DNA of 64,000 bases from Rhypophila decipiens (Eukaryota > Ascomycota > Sordariomycetes > Sordariales > Naviculisporaceae), in contig MU858177.1 of the NCBI GenBank assembly GCA_033297075.1, forward strand, positions 1 through 64,000, in the 5' to 3' direction. Under the pieces are notes generated by a model that saw only the letters and a program-made list of their open reading frames with translations, had not been told where the DNA came from and made no database searches. Positions 11,294 to 22,395 of the stretch are shown piece after piece. The position numbers were made by a program, and so were the translations under genes. Each line of letters begins with the position of its first letter. Within the stretch, counting starts at the first letter, position 1.

Positions 11294-12208
11294 ATGGGTT
11301 TCTTTTCACGCAGATCAGATCAATATGACAAGGACGGCACCGAAAGGCTTCGCAATGCCTCCCCCCAAGACACCGAGCTGATTAGATCTCTCCTCGCTCA
11401 CGGTGCCGACCCCAACGCCCCCAAGAAAGATGGGCAATCCGCTCCGCTCATCATGGCTGCCTCTGCGGGCTGTGTTGCTACCATGGACACCCTCATTCAA
11501 CACGGCGCAGATCTGAACGTCTTCTCTGGCACCAAGTGGCATGAGTCACCGCTTTTGGCAGCCATCTACGAAAACCAGCTGGATGCAGTGAAGTACCTGA
11601 TTCAGCACGGCGCGAATATCGATGGATCGCTACGGTCAGGGTCCCCGCTCAACGTTGCCTTTCTGACCAAGAACATCGCCATGCTCGAGTGTCTCTTGGA
11701 CCACGGCGCAGATCCCAACAAGAAGCTCATGGGCATACTCAGTCCGGCGAGAGCCTGTGAGTCTGTGCTGCGATGCATGAAACACGACATTCGCAACATG
11801 CCAAAGGAAGGATGTGCCAAGTGCGCAGACCGGCTGCTTTTGATCAGAATGCTATCGCTGTTACGACAACACGGGGGGCGGCCGATTGTGGCAGGCAGCT
11901 CCAAGGGCACCGGCTTGCTGGATGCATATGTTGACCTGATTGCCCATGTGGAAAAATGGGAGCAGCGAGGCGAGAAATGGGCAGAGGAGCTGGGAAACAT
12001 GACATACAATGATCCCCTTATAAGGAGCATGATGGAGTGGATGATTAAGGGCGGCCTGGGAGAGATTCGTGTGCCTGTGCCTGACGACAGCATCGTCGAC
12101 ATGCCGGACCTGAGCGGAAAAGGATTTGAGCGGATTGAGACAACACACGGGGACCGTTCGAGGAAGTACAGCGCGGCGACGGACTCTTACAAATACCAAC
12201 TGAGGTGA
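11294..12208 (+). CDS. ankyrin-repeat protein
   Basis: A single open frame of 304 residues begins MGFFSRRSDQ after an AAC context. Four ankyrin units occupy about residues 20-145, each with the LLxHGADPN or LIQHGADLN signature (HGADPN, HGADLN, HGANID, HGADPN). The C-terminal half has no recognised domain; it includes a CxxC pair (CAKCAD) and a helical, W/K/E-rich stretch near 215-230. There is no signal peptide or membrane segment, so it is cytosolic. Ankyrin repeats mediate protein contacts; no specific function can be assigned. The gene is immediately followed by a MITE only about 30 bp past its stop and then by the broken NACHT-ankyrin gene. Confidence 0.8.
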   Translation: MGFFSRRSDQYDKDGTERLRNASPQDTELIRSLLAHGADPNAPKKDGQSAPLIMAASAGCVATMDTLIQHGADLNVFSGTKWHESPLLAAIYENQLDAVKYLIQHGANIDGSLRSGSPLNVAFLTKNIAMLECLLDHGADPNKKLMGILSPARACESVLRCMKHDIRNMPKEGCAKCADRLLLIRMLSLLRQHGGRPIVAGSSKGTGLLDAYVDLIAHVEKWEQRGEKWAEELGNMTYNDPLIRSMMEWMIKGGLGEIRVPVPDDSIVDMPDLSGKGFERIETTHGDRSRKYSAATDSYKYQLR

Positions 12209-12239
12209 GATATGAAAATGGCTGTTTTAGGAAGAAGTA

Positions 12240-12535
12240 CGGGTGTTGGGGCCAAAAGTAATTACCCTCGTCAGATTGCCTTGTTAAGGCGAGCCCCCCT
12301 GTACAGTAAGAACAAAACACACATACAGAGTTATATTCTAGTCTTTAGGGCTTACTCCCTATTCTATACGGCCTTGCTCCTTAAAGATTAGTGTGTTAAG
12401 CCTTATTGTCCGGGTAACTAATCTCTATTTATAGGGAAGAAATATAGTGCGAATAAAAGAGCCTTATATGGACCCCTTGTAAGCTGTAATCTGGAGGTTT
12501 TGCCCGAGGGTAATTACTTTTGGCCCCAACACCTG
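12240..12535. mobile_element. MITE with 31-bp terminal inverted repeats and TA target duplication
   Basis: The two ends are a 31-nt inverted repeat (12240-12270 and 12505-12535) with one mismatch, starting CGGGTGTTGGGGCC on the left and CAGGTGTTGGGGCC on the right when read inward. TA lies at 12238-12239 and 12536-12537, the duplication expected of Tc1/mariner/pogo elements. The 234-bp interior is AT-rich and has no coding frame. It is therefore a non-autonomous miniature transposon. Its terminal sequence resembles the candidate end of the pogo-like element at 291-319, so that family may have mobilised it. It sits 31 bp after the ankyrin gene stop and may supply its transcript end. Confidence 0.88.
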
Positions 12536-12537
12536 TA

Positions 12538-12957
12538 CGGATACACTCCTTATCGATAACTTTACCATAAAATGCGTACTGAAAAGTACAACATCAACAC
12601 CTTAAACTCCTGACTGCCTGCAAGAGGTTGGGGGGAAAAGCCAATAGGAAATAGGCCTTGAAGGTGTGAAATGTATGATAGCTGTCTGCCTTGGCGTTTC
12701 GGTACATAACTAGAAGTCACTCCCCGACCAACCTTGCCCTACAAGTACATATATACTGGCCCCGAAATGCATGTTCAAGGGTTGTGTAACGCCACTGGAG
12801 CGGGCCAAAAGTGCACTTCTTTCAGCTTCGAGGCATTTCCTCTTCAATGCCCATGGATCGTTCATTCACTGAGGGTGAAAGTCTCGACATGGAATGAAAA
12901 CTCGACAGAAGCCAAACAAACAAGAATGCGAGGATGTCTTGTTGACCCGTCCTCGGC
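12538..12957. other. intergenic, promoter region of the NACHT gene
   Basis: An overlapping frame from 12734 is open but shares no features with the family before 13130. No TATA box is clear. Nothing else is seen. Confidence 0.4.
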
Positions 12958-15900
12958 ATGGCTTCATCTCAAATTAATCCAGCAGCTATCCTTGAGGATG
13001 CAGTTGCCGACTTTAGGTCGGCACTCACCGCAGAGGAGCAGATCAGGCTCGACGTGGAGTACAAGGGAGGCCTCCCCGACTCAAGTGCTGCCTTCGCTTT
13101 CACGGCGTCGCTGGACAAGATCAATGCGTCAAAGCGGAAAGGCCAAAGCATTGCGAGTCGCCTTTTTCTCTCTGATTCAGTCGGTACAGCAATTCACCAA
13201 CATCATCGACACATATGTGTCAGCCAATCCCGAGGTATCTGCTCTGGTGTGGTCCTCTATGAAGCTGACACTGATGGTGAGTGAAGATTTATATGGGCTC
13301 TTTTATGATCACACACTCATCACCGTACAGATCATTGTCAACGCCGTCTCTTACTTTGACGCCTTTTCCAAGCTGTTCTTGCGGTTCGAGGGCCTGAGAC
13401 CGCGGTTCGAAGAGTACAGTTTCCTGTTCCCCGGCTCCATACGGCTGCAGACGGCCTTGTGCCACTTTCATGCCTCCATTATCAAAAGTTGCAAAGAGGC
13501 TATCGTGATAAGTCGGCGACCATGTAAGACTGCATTCCTGATTGCAAATGCCGAGCCCATGCATGTGCTAACCCAAATCGCGTGTTGTGACAACAGGGCA
13601 GCAACACGTTTTCCACATCTTGTTTTCATCATTCCAAAGCGAAATGACACCCTTCATTGAGGACATTGAGCTCAAGGCCAAAGAGGTCAAGGGCGAGATT
13701 ACGCTGGCAAAGGCAAAAGCCGACCAGGATGAACATCAACTGCAGGACCAAGAGCGTAAAGAGGCTTCTCGACATCGCCTTCAGCTCACCCGATTACTAG
13801 TACTCTCGAAGAACGAAAGCCCGGCGGATGAGTGGAGTAAGGAGATCCACTACCGTCGGTCAATGAAACGCAGGAGAGAGTTACTGGATGCCCTTTCCAC
13901 GTATGACTACATGGCAGCGTTCAAACAGGCTCTTCGGCGCCGGTTTCCCAATACGTGCCAATGGTTTGAATTCGATACGGGATTTTCAGCTTGGTATCAG
14001 AGCAACGAGTCGTCCACATTAATCGTATCTGGAAAGATCGGGGCTGGCAAGACGGTCCTGACTGGCGCCATTCTTGACTATCTCTTCCAAAATGGGGGCA
14101 GTGACGCATCGGTTTTGTTCTACCACGTCCGCTTCGATAAGCCCGAGTCACTTCAAGCCGAGACCATTATCCGGTCACTAATCCGCCAGAAGTTGGATAC
14201 AGAATCCCTCAGCGTTGAGCTCAATACCTTACTTGTCGCAGCGGAACATGCCATGTTCGATTCAGCATCTTTGTATAATTTGCTGCAACGGAAGCTGCTG
14301 GAGTCCAAAATCACATATATCATCATTGACGGGGTCGACGAGCCGTCCCCCGAAGAAGTGAAAATTGTCACATGTACTCTGAAGAGGCTCATGGGTCATC
14401 CCAGAATCTTTCTCAAGTTGCTGCTCTCTTCGCGCGACGGCAGGTCAAATGACCTACGAAAGAAGTTTCTGCGGTCCAGTCATCTCTCGTTACACGGTGA
14501 TGGCGCCGATGAGGACATCAAACACTACATCACCCAAGTGATTGACGAACGAATCGAGGAAGGGGACCTGGTAGTCGGAGACAAGGCGCTCATCGGAGAA
14601 ATTCGGGATGCGCTGACCAAAGGCGCGCAGGGTATGTTCCTCTGGGTGGCACTCGAGGTTGACGATGTCTGTTTCCAGGGCAGCGATGCTGCCATACGTG
14701 CCGTTCTCGACGATCTGCCCAAAGACTTGACTGGCACGCTCAACCGGGCTGTCCGGAGAATCCTGGCCCGGGGAAAGCAAAACATAGAGGTTGTGAAGCG
14801 GATTTTAAAGATCATGGCCGCCGTCAAGAGGCCACTGGAGTTGGCTGAGTTGGCTGAGGCAGTCGCCATCGAGATTGGTCAAGCGTATTGGAAGCACGGT
14901 CAAGGGCTGAACAATCTTGATGCAATACCGGCCTGGTGTGAGAATCTGGTGACAGTTGATGAGGAGTCGCAATCTGTGCAGTTCATACATCACAACGTCA
15001 ACAAGTTTCTTCTTGAGTCTGAACCAACCGACCCCGAGCTCTGCGAATTCCACTTCTCCATTGAGGAGAGTAACCACCTGCTTGGCGAGATCTGCGTCAC
15101 ATATCTCGGATTGAATGACTTCAAGACGGAAATTGTCAAGCGCCTCGCGCCTCTCCCTATCCTCGATCCCAAGATAATCGCCACCGCTGCGCTCAGGTCT
15201 CGTTGGAAAGGCCAGGTTGCTGAGAATCTCGGCGCTCTTGTACCAAATTGGAACCAAACTGCAGCTACGGATTCTGCACAAAGAAGCCGGGTGGAATCCG
15301 TCGCACGGCTTGAAGCGTTCAGGGGTAATACCTCCCAGGAGACGCCTCAGCGGGGTCGAGGACAAGTTGGCGTGTTCTTAAACTATGCATCTACGTATTG
15401 GATACAGCACACTGCTAGATTCTCGAAACCAAGTCCATATGAGACTACAACAGACCCCAAATCCTGGGCTTTATTTCTACAGATGATAACTGGGACACAC
15501 CACGTCGCCCATACCCCTTGGACCGAGGATGAATTCGATGTTGATCCAACCAAGGTGATAATGTGGGCGGATTCGCACCGGCACATTGCTTTACTTTGAC
15601 ATCTTCTTGTAGACGGAAAAGACCTCGACAACTCGGAGTGGCCTCCAAGATCGGAATGGCCTTTGAGAAAACAGCTGGGCCTATTGGTTAGTCGTCCGGA
15701 ATACGTCGTCGAAGGCCTTGTTACTGGGTTCCGGGAAGGACTGGATATTGATCACAAAGGGTTTATTGAAATATACGGTACCGCTCTGGCTGAGTCGGTC
15801 ACATGGGGGTTTCCAACACAGCCAACTTTTCCCCGATTTGACAGGGACGTGACATGTTTTTGCCAATTTATAGATGATTCCCTCCCATTGGAACTATGCG

Positions 15901-16314
15901 ACCAAGTCAGACTTTCGTTTCCAGTTTTATACGAGCCCCAGTTCTCACAGACGGTGTTTCTTGCGGCGGACTGGCATGGCAATATATCGACCTTGCGAGC
16001 GCACTTGCATGAAAGGAACATTGCTAGGACGAGGAGGGGTGGCAAGACTGCTCTACATCTCGCTGCCGAGGCGGGGCACCTGACCGCCGTCAAGGGGCTG
16101 GTTGCTGCCATGGGGAGGCAATCTCTACTTGCAAAGACTTTGGGCACAAACGAAACACCGCTAGATCTGGCTGCGCAAAAAGGGGCATATGCATGTGTGG
16201 AAGTATATCAAGTCGCAGGGTGTTGAAAAGAACATAGCGGAAAAGGATGAGCCCGGGGAAAAGCACCGAGACCCTATGTATTACTATCCTCGAGAGGGCG
16301 ATCCCATGGAGTAG
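12958..16314 (+). pseudogene. NACHT-ankyrin STAND/NLR-like protein, three disrupting lesions
   Basis: ATG at 12958 begins the DUF7708-like N-terminal helical domain typical of fungal NACHT proteins. Introns are inferred at 13277-13330 and 13524-13596. The NACHT NTPase carries the P-loop GKIGAGKT (14031-14054) and Walker B IIIDGVDE (about 14322-14345). A winged-helix-like region and C-terminal ankyrin units (GGKTALHLAAEAGH, TPLDLAAQKGA) follow. Three lesions break the frame. The first is a +1 shift at a T5 run (13163-13167), after which family-like SLIQSVQQF continues in another frame. The second is an in-frame TGA at 15597-15599, with coding character continuing beyond it in the same frame. 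The third is a shift near 16194-16199, after which a clear frame runs to TAG at 16314. CGA-to-TGA decay would fit RIP-type mutation. A sequencing error could explain one lesion but hardly all. Intact, it would be an immune-receptor-like ATPase. Confidence 0.72.
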
Positions 16315-17922
16315 TCACATACCTTTGCGGGTGGCCATGGGGGGCATTCAGTTCTTGAATACATAATGTTTCTGAGATATCAAGTGTTGCATCCCCAGTC
16401 AAAGAGGCAGATCATGCTTTGAGAGAGTGTTCTCAAATCCGTACCTCGACCTGTGATCTCGAACTACCACTACGACCTATGATATTACAAAGCACGCGGA
16501 GACATTCCGCGGTCAACGGAGGCCAGGTTCCGAGGCTCCACAGACCTCCGATCGGGAACTCGGACAAGCGCCGGGATGGATGGCCTCCTTCTGTTGTACT
16601 TGTTCATGAGACAAGGACTATAAAATGATCTGGCTCTAAGACGCACATGTATCACCACAAACTTGAGTATGGTGTTGTACAAGGACGCCGGCGCTCCTGT
16701 TGTGCGGAACGAAGCCAGAGTAACATAAATATTGCAAAGTAGTACTGCGTGGATACTAGGAATGGGGAAGAGGAAAAACAGGTTTTAGCTTGATTACATG
16801 ATAATCTTGCAAACGAAAACAGTACATCATCCCGGGTTCGTATCAGCGTGAGAATACGGTCGGGTGGGGCCTGACACGATGACGGATCACAAATCCGACT
16901 TCGGATCCTTCCTCGGTGTTTGAGAATCATGAAGATGGAATAATACCGTCAAGTGCAAACAAACAGCTTGGCCATCTACATTCCCGGACAGCCCTATATG
17001 ACATGCAGTTCTAGGTATTTCCCATGCCCTATCCAGCAATATTACCACCATAGGGTAGCAGAAATGCATTGTTTCTCAGTCAGCAAAGCGGCCATTCGTA
17101 CGGTACGGGGTATTAGGTTCGGGTATATCACGTCAGCACGCCGTGGTGGCATGCATGTGGTGACACCCGCGGCTGGATACCCATCCAGCATGCTTCCCGA
17201 TGTGAGATTGGGCAGCTGTGCTCGCATCACAAGCCAATAATTCCCAAGGAGGCAAGTTATCCCGCAGGGCCTCGACTGTGCTGTAACTTGTGGGCCATAT
17301 GTGGGTGGTATGTTACTATTTTGTGCTGAAAGGCCTTGTGAAATGACGATTCTTGATTCCAAACTTGTCCCTCTGACCCAGACGTTGACTAAACAGTCAC
17401 CAGCAACTCGGCAGAGGTCCGGAATACATGTCTTACAGTGGGCCATGACCGCGGGAATATCATTTATTAAGTTACCGATATTGCCTAGGTCTAGAGTAAG
17501 AATCGGTGATAAAACGGACAATGGGTACTCGTTTGTCCAGATCAAGCCATCGCCAAGGCATGCATCTTTTTGTATACCGGCCAGCCACGCACAAAGACCA
17601 GTGAAGCCTTTGATCCCTTTTGAGCCACGACACCATCTTGGTCGCTTTTCTGTTCAGACTGAGGGTCACAAGCCCGAGCACAGACATCGACACAGCGCCA
17701 CCTACCACCATCTCCGCATGCGAGGTTACCTTGCACCGGGGTCTTTGCTAATTCCGAGATCTGGTATATATCAAAGTGGAACGGCACGTCATCTCTTGAA
17801 TCTTGCGGCGACAAGGCCTCGTTTTTTTCTTTCTTTCTTTCCATCATAGAGAAACAGATCTACGAGTGATCAGCTCCCAATAAATCGTACGACATCTCAG
17901 GCTGCAAGTCAGAACTCAAAAC
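16315..17922. other. 1.6-kb gene-free stretch
   Basis: The longest frame (17301-17849, 182 codons) has low-complexity, basic, family-free content and I do not call it. A CT-rich tract at about 17825-17845 probably belongs to the promoter or leader of the downstream P450. No RNA gene or repeat is seen. Confidence 0.45.
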
Positions 17923-19667
17923 ATGGCGCTGCTGGACATTACGACGCCGACGGGCATCTTGGGGGCCATCTCCCCAGTGTGGATGATACTCGGCTTGGTA
18001 ACTATCTCCAACCAGACCCCCTTTCACCCGACGCTGGTTCTGGGCTAACATCCCTTCCCCAGAGCGCCGTCTACTTCATATCCTACATAACCTTCAACAT
18101 CTTTTTCCACCCACTATCATCCTACCCAGGCCCTCTCCTCTGGAGAGCCACACAGATACCCTACACCATATCCTTCAACGCAGGCGACCTCCCAAAAAAG
18201 GCACATTACTACCACGAGCTCTACCAAAGCGACGTCATCCGTCTGGCACCCAACAGACTCTCGTATATCAACCCCGACGCGGTCAAAGAGATCAAGGGAC
18301 ATCGCAAGATTTCCCAAGGTGAAAATGGCAAGGCGCCGGATTTCTTTTGGTTCGCGAGGAAGAGTATCATTGGTGCTGAGCGGGAGGCCCACGGCCGAGT
18401 GCGAAGGGCTCTGGCGCATGGGTTCAGTGCCCGGACTATGGCTGCTCAGGAGGGCATCATCTCGGGCTATGTGGACTTGTTCATTGATCGACTCAAAGGG
18501 ATCGTTGAACGGGGAGACACCACCACAACTGCAAACGGGAAGAAAAAGATTGGAAAAGTGAATCTCGTGGCGTGGTTTAATTACGCCACGTTTGACATCA
18601 TTGGGGATCTTGCCTTTGGGAGTCCGTTTGGATGTCTGGACAAGTCAGAGACACACGCCTGGGTGGAGGCCGTGTTTGCGGGCATCAACAAGTTTGCCAA
18701 GTTGATTACGGTGCGCATGTATGTGCCCTGGTTGACAGAGTTTATCGTCCGGATTGGGACGGGCAACCCGGCGATGGTGCAGGCTGAATTTGCGGCCAAG
18801 AGGATTAAAGAACGGTTGGAGATTACTACTACCCGACCGGATTTTGTCGATTCGCTGGTGAGGGAGAATGCAGACGGCCAGGCAAAGTTCACCGAGTCCG
18901 AGGTGGTTCAGACCATGAGGCTGGTTGTCTTGGCTGGCTCGGAGACTACTGCTACGGCGTTGAGCGGGGTGGCCTACTATCTGTGTCGGTATCCCGAGGT
19001 TCAGAGGCGGTTGGAGGAGGAGATCCGGGGTGCTTTTGAGGACGAGAAAGAGATTGACATGCACAAGGTCAGCAAGCTCAAGTACATGCTTGCTGTGCTG
19101 GACGAGACGCTCAGGATGTACCCGCCTGCTGCGAATAGCTTTCCGAGGATTTGCCAGCCTGGCGGGGATGTCATTTTGGGCAAGCACGTTCCGGGTGGTG
19201 TAAGTCTAGATGTCCTGACACACGTTGTACAGGAGTGAGGTTGATACTAACGACGGAGGGGAAACAGACCAAGTTTGACGTCTTTGCTTGGGCTATGGGC
19301 CACAGCACGCGTTACTTTACCAGCCCAGAAGAGTTCATCCCCGAGCGGTGGCTTGCCGAGGAGCCCAAGTTCCCGAACGACAGGATGGATGCCTCACTGC
19401 CGTTTTCGGTAGGCCCCCGTGATTGTATCGGGAAGAAGTACGTCTTTCTCGCTGTGCCTGTCTTGTAGTACTGATCTGTTACTAACCTCACGATTTGCTA
19501 GTCTGGCCTACATGGAGATGCGAGTCATTCTCGCCCGTCTTCTGTGGAACTTTGACATGGAGTTTGCCGACCCGGCGGAAGGGGAGAAGTGGATTGATCA
19601 AAAGTGCTTCAACTTGTGGGTGAAGCCTGATCTGGACTTTAAGCTGACTCTGGCCCAGAGGGAGTAA
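17923..19667 (+). CDS. cytochrome P450 monooxygenase (CYP65/isotrichodermin-hydroxylase-like)
   Basis: Four exons, 17923-17997, 18063-19199, 19268-19437 and 19502-19667, give 515 residues. The first exon codes an N-terminal anchor (MALLDITTPTGILGAISPVW) that continues into SAVYFISYITFNIFFHPL, then SSYPGP. The I-helix LAGSETTATA, the ExxR helix DETLRMYPP, the FIPERW motif and the haem loop FSVGPRDCIG with Cys457 are intact. NIFFHPLSSYPGPLLWRAT and the overall spacing resemble the CYP65-like group common in fungal secondary metabolism. It would act at the ER with P450 reductase on a hydrophobic substrate that cannot be named. No polyketide, terpene or peptide synthase is nearby, so it is not clearly part of a biosynthetic cluster. 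Confidence 0.92.
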
Positions 19668-19839
19668 GACGTTGTGATTGTCATGAAGAGAAGGGCAAGG
19701 CGACAAGTGATTAATGACAGTGCTCCGTATTACTCTGTCCCATCGCAAAATGGCCATGTTCAGATACTATTACAGGCAGCGTCTGGCCATCCATGACAGA
19801 TGATTGCATATATAGAAGCCCCAAGCTGGCTGACCGAGG

Positions 19840-21346
19840 CTAATACTTTGTCCTCGTGGCAAATCGCATCTCATCCTTGCCCACGTCAAAGACGGCCACT
19901 ACGTTGGACAGAAACGTTACGCCAAGGATATACGGCGCCGAGTAACTGTCCGTGACACCGATTCTGCACCACCACTCGCCCGTTTGCTCGTCTTGCTTCC
20001 TGACGTTCTGCCGGAGTAGATCCTCGGGCTCGATGGAGAAGAGGGACGTTCCAATCTGCACGCCAAAGGTCGGGACTGTGGCATCGCATCTGGCGTAGTA
20101 CAGACCCGTGCCGGGCATGTATTTCGCTGGAGGGTCAAAGGATGCGTAGAGTTGGTCGACCAAAGCTGAAAGACAACATTCAGGTTAGCTATTGGCTTAT
20201 TATCGGGATAGAGAAAAGTGAAAAGAGAAACCAACCTCTGGGTAGAATACTCAACGTCGACCCAGCATCAATCAAGACAGGGAACCGGGTTGTATTCCTC
20301 GTCGGCTCGCCAACCGGGACAAACTGCTCGGCACTTCCACTCGCTCCTCCCAGTTTGGTCTTGCCAAAGACATAGGCATCTGCCACGATGATGTACATGC
20401 CCAGCTCGCTTGTTTGTATATCCCAGCCGTCCAACAAGTCCATACTCTGGATGGGTGTTCGTGCCCAGGTACTCTCGTCAACACCGACATCGGGTAAGCC
20501 ACCCAGAGCGAGGAAGCTCTTGTGTCGTTTCCCGCCTTCCCCTTCAGACGGGACAGTAACGGGTCCCTGGCCATTATGCCACTCGGTGGTCTGATCCTCG
20601 TCTCTGCTCAGTGCAATAGAAAACACCGGTTCCGTGACCAGCCTTTCCTTCCAGAGCGTGAAGAAGATGGGATCGTACGCGGACATGGTCTGGTAGCCTT
20701 CACTGTCCAGCGATGTGAGGAGCGGATAGCCGAGACCGAGAAGACCGCTCACACGATTGTCGCCATACCAGTACGTGTAGTTCACTACGGCGAGCCGCTG
20801 AGATGGAATCGTCAAGCCGCCGATGGTGACGGGCGAGTTGACAAAGTAGCCCCGAACAAAGGTGCCGTCGCCATAGGCCCGTCCAAAGGTTGTGTTGGGA
20901 AGGACAATGCTTGATGACATGTCGCTTTTGAGGCCTGGCCCAAAGCCGCAGTCTGGTTTCCTTCCCGGGTTGAAGAAATACGAGACGCAAGTATACGGTT
21001 CTTGGATCAGCCACGTGTCGGACGACCCCGTGTCCACGCTCACGGGGATCGTCTCGGAGCCAACCTTGAGGTCAATCATGTAGTAGATGTCGTGAACGTT
21101 GGTGAGGTTTGCAGACGGCTGGGAAGATCGCCGCCGGACATGAATCGAAGTATGCGATTCAGGAGTTGACGGGGTATATGACCGCATGGCAAGAGAATTG
21201 GGAGTGATCTTGTCACGGATAATAGTGCTGGAGATATGCGCGCCGATGGTGTTGGCGGAGGCTTGTTTGAGAGCCGCCACGCTGCCCGCGGTGGTCAACA
21301 GGCAGGCGGCGGCCACAGCCAGGGTAGACTGTAGAAGTGCAGCCAT
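19840..21346 (-). CDS. secreted A1-family aspartic protease
   Basis: Exons 21346-20236 and 20165-19840 on the minus strand, with a 70-nt intron, give 478 residues. Residues 1-25 (MAALLQSTLAVAAACLLTTA...) are a signal peptide. A propeptide to about residue 84 ends after RRR (71-73), a possible Kex2-type processing site. The first catalytic motif VDTGSSDTW has Asp105, the flap region GDGTFVRGYF follows, and the second motif LIDAGSTLSILP has Asp360. The second motif is DAG rather than the usual DSG or DTG. Cysteines flank YTCVSYFFNPGRKPDC. It ends without a GPI tail, so it is probably extracellular or vacuolar. It degrades proteins at acid pH; its target is unknown. The Ala in the second motif lowers confidence that it is a standard pepsin-like enzyme. 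Confidence 0.88.
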
Positions 21347-21968
21347 CGTGAAGAGACAGTCAAAAAGCCCTCACAAGACAGATAAAGGAGCACAGCCTGC
21401 AAAGAATACGGCGGAAAGTGAGAGGCCAAAGAATCTCTTGCCAAGAAACCAGGCAGGGGAGCACGGTTGTTTCACTTTCCCAAAAGAACCCTGGCTTTTC
21501 TACAAGTTCCAGATATAAGAGAAGAACGCAGGGTCCCAACATTGTCACTTATACGACCGTATGGGGGATACCAATGCCCATTATCATCTCCGCGCGCGAT
21601 AGTAGCATGGTGCACCCACAAGGCGGCACTTGGACCAAAGGCCATGTGCCATGGTTGGCAACCATATTTGCCGGCATGGGAAAGTGATAAGTTGCCCATG
21701 ATATCGCCCGTCTCCACGTGCGGCGATCCACGACACTCTAAACAAGGGAGCTTCTGATCTGTCTGATTGGTGGGCAAACTGGGCTTTAGCCGGTAGTTGA
21801 TGATAGCCATACTCATCGGCCCACTCTGCGCTGCTTCATACCGTTGTCCTGGCCTCAGATGTGGGACTGACAGCTGCATGGGGCTCTTTTAATGTCGATA
21901 TTTCTGCGGTCCGAGATTAGTTACATGTCTCACACAACGCTGCCACCATACAAGCAATACTCTAAGTT
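21347..21968. other. protease promoter and flank
   Basis: No gene is seen. Antisense frames of up to 135 codons lack family motifs. It bridges the protease start and the 22-bp repeat array. Confidence 0.4.
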
Positions 21969-22326
21969 GTTGGAATAAATACCTTTACTTGTTGGAACAG
22001 ACGCCGTAACCAGCTGGAATAAATATCTCGACTAGCTGGAATAAATATCCTAACTAGCTAGAATAATACCTTGACTAGCCAGAGTAAATACTATAACTAG
22101 ACCCGGTATAGAGGCCTTGATAAACTAGAATAAACGCCCTAGTTGGCTAGAATGAATGCCTCGACTAGCTGTAATAAATACATTAACTGGCTAGAATGAA
22201 TAACTTACCTCTACTAGGTGTAATAAATGCGTTCACTGGCTCGAATAAATGCGTTAGCTAGTTCGAATAAATGCCCCAATCGGCTGGAATAGATGCCTCG
22301 ACCAGCTTGAATAAATACGTTACGAG
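21969..22326. repeat. degenerate 22-bp tandem repeat (minisatellite), about 16 units
   Basis: About 16 head-to-tail units, nearly all exactly 22 bp, follow the loose consensus GCTRGAATAAATRCCTYGACTA. The GAATAAAT core is the most conserved part; two units are a few bases longer or shorter. Because 22 is not a multiple of three and stops occur in all frames, the array is non-coding. It lies between the 3' end of the F-box gene and the promoter side of the protease gene. On the plus strand it presents a string of AATAAA hexamers, the canonical polyadenylation signal. Confidence 0.88.
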
Positions 22327-22395
22327 ATTTAAATTGGACTAGTGCCTGTATACGAAAGTAGTAGTGCGTATTTATTCACCCCCTTCCTTTCAAGC

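Noticed and set aside
15555..15612. A 58-nt intron that would remove the TGA of the NACHT gene
   Set aside because: The splice signals look fair, but the join shifts the frame and meets a stop within 20 codons. The in-frame alternative 15555-15638 needs a GAG acceptor and removes residues with coding character.
17301..17849. 182-codon plus-strand frame
   Set aside because: Composition is chance-like, with no domain and no conserved pattern, and it ends in the CT tract before the P450.
21969..22326. Possible CRISPR-like array
   Set aside because: The units are contiguous 22-bp repeats without unique spacers, and the genome is fungal; it is a minisatellite.
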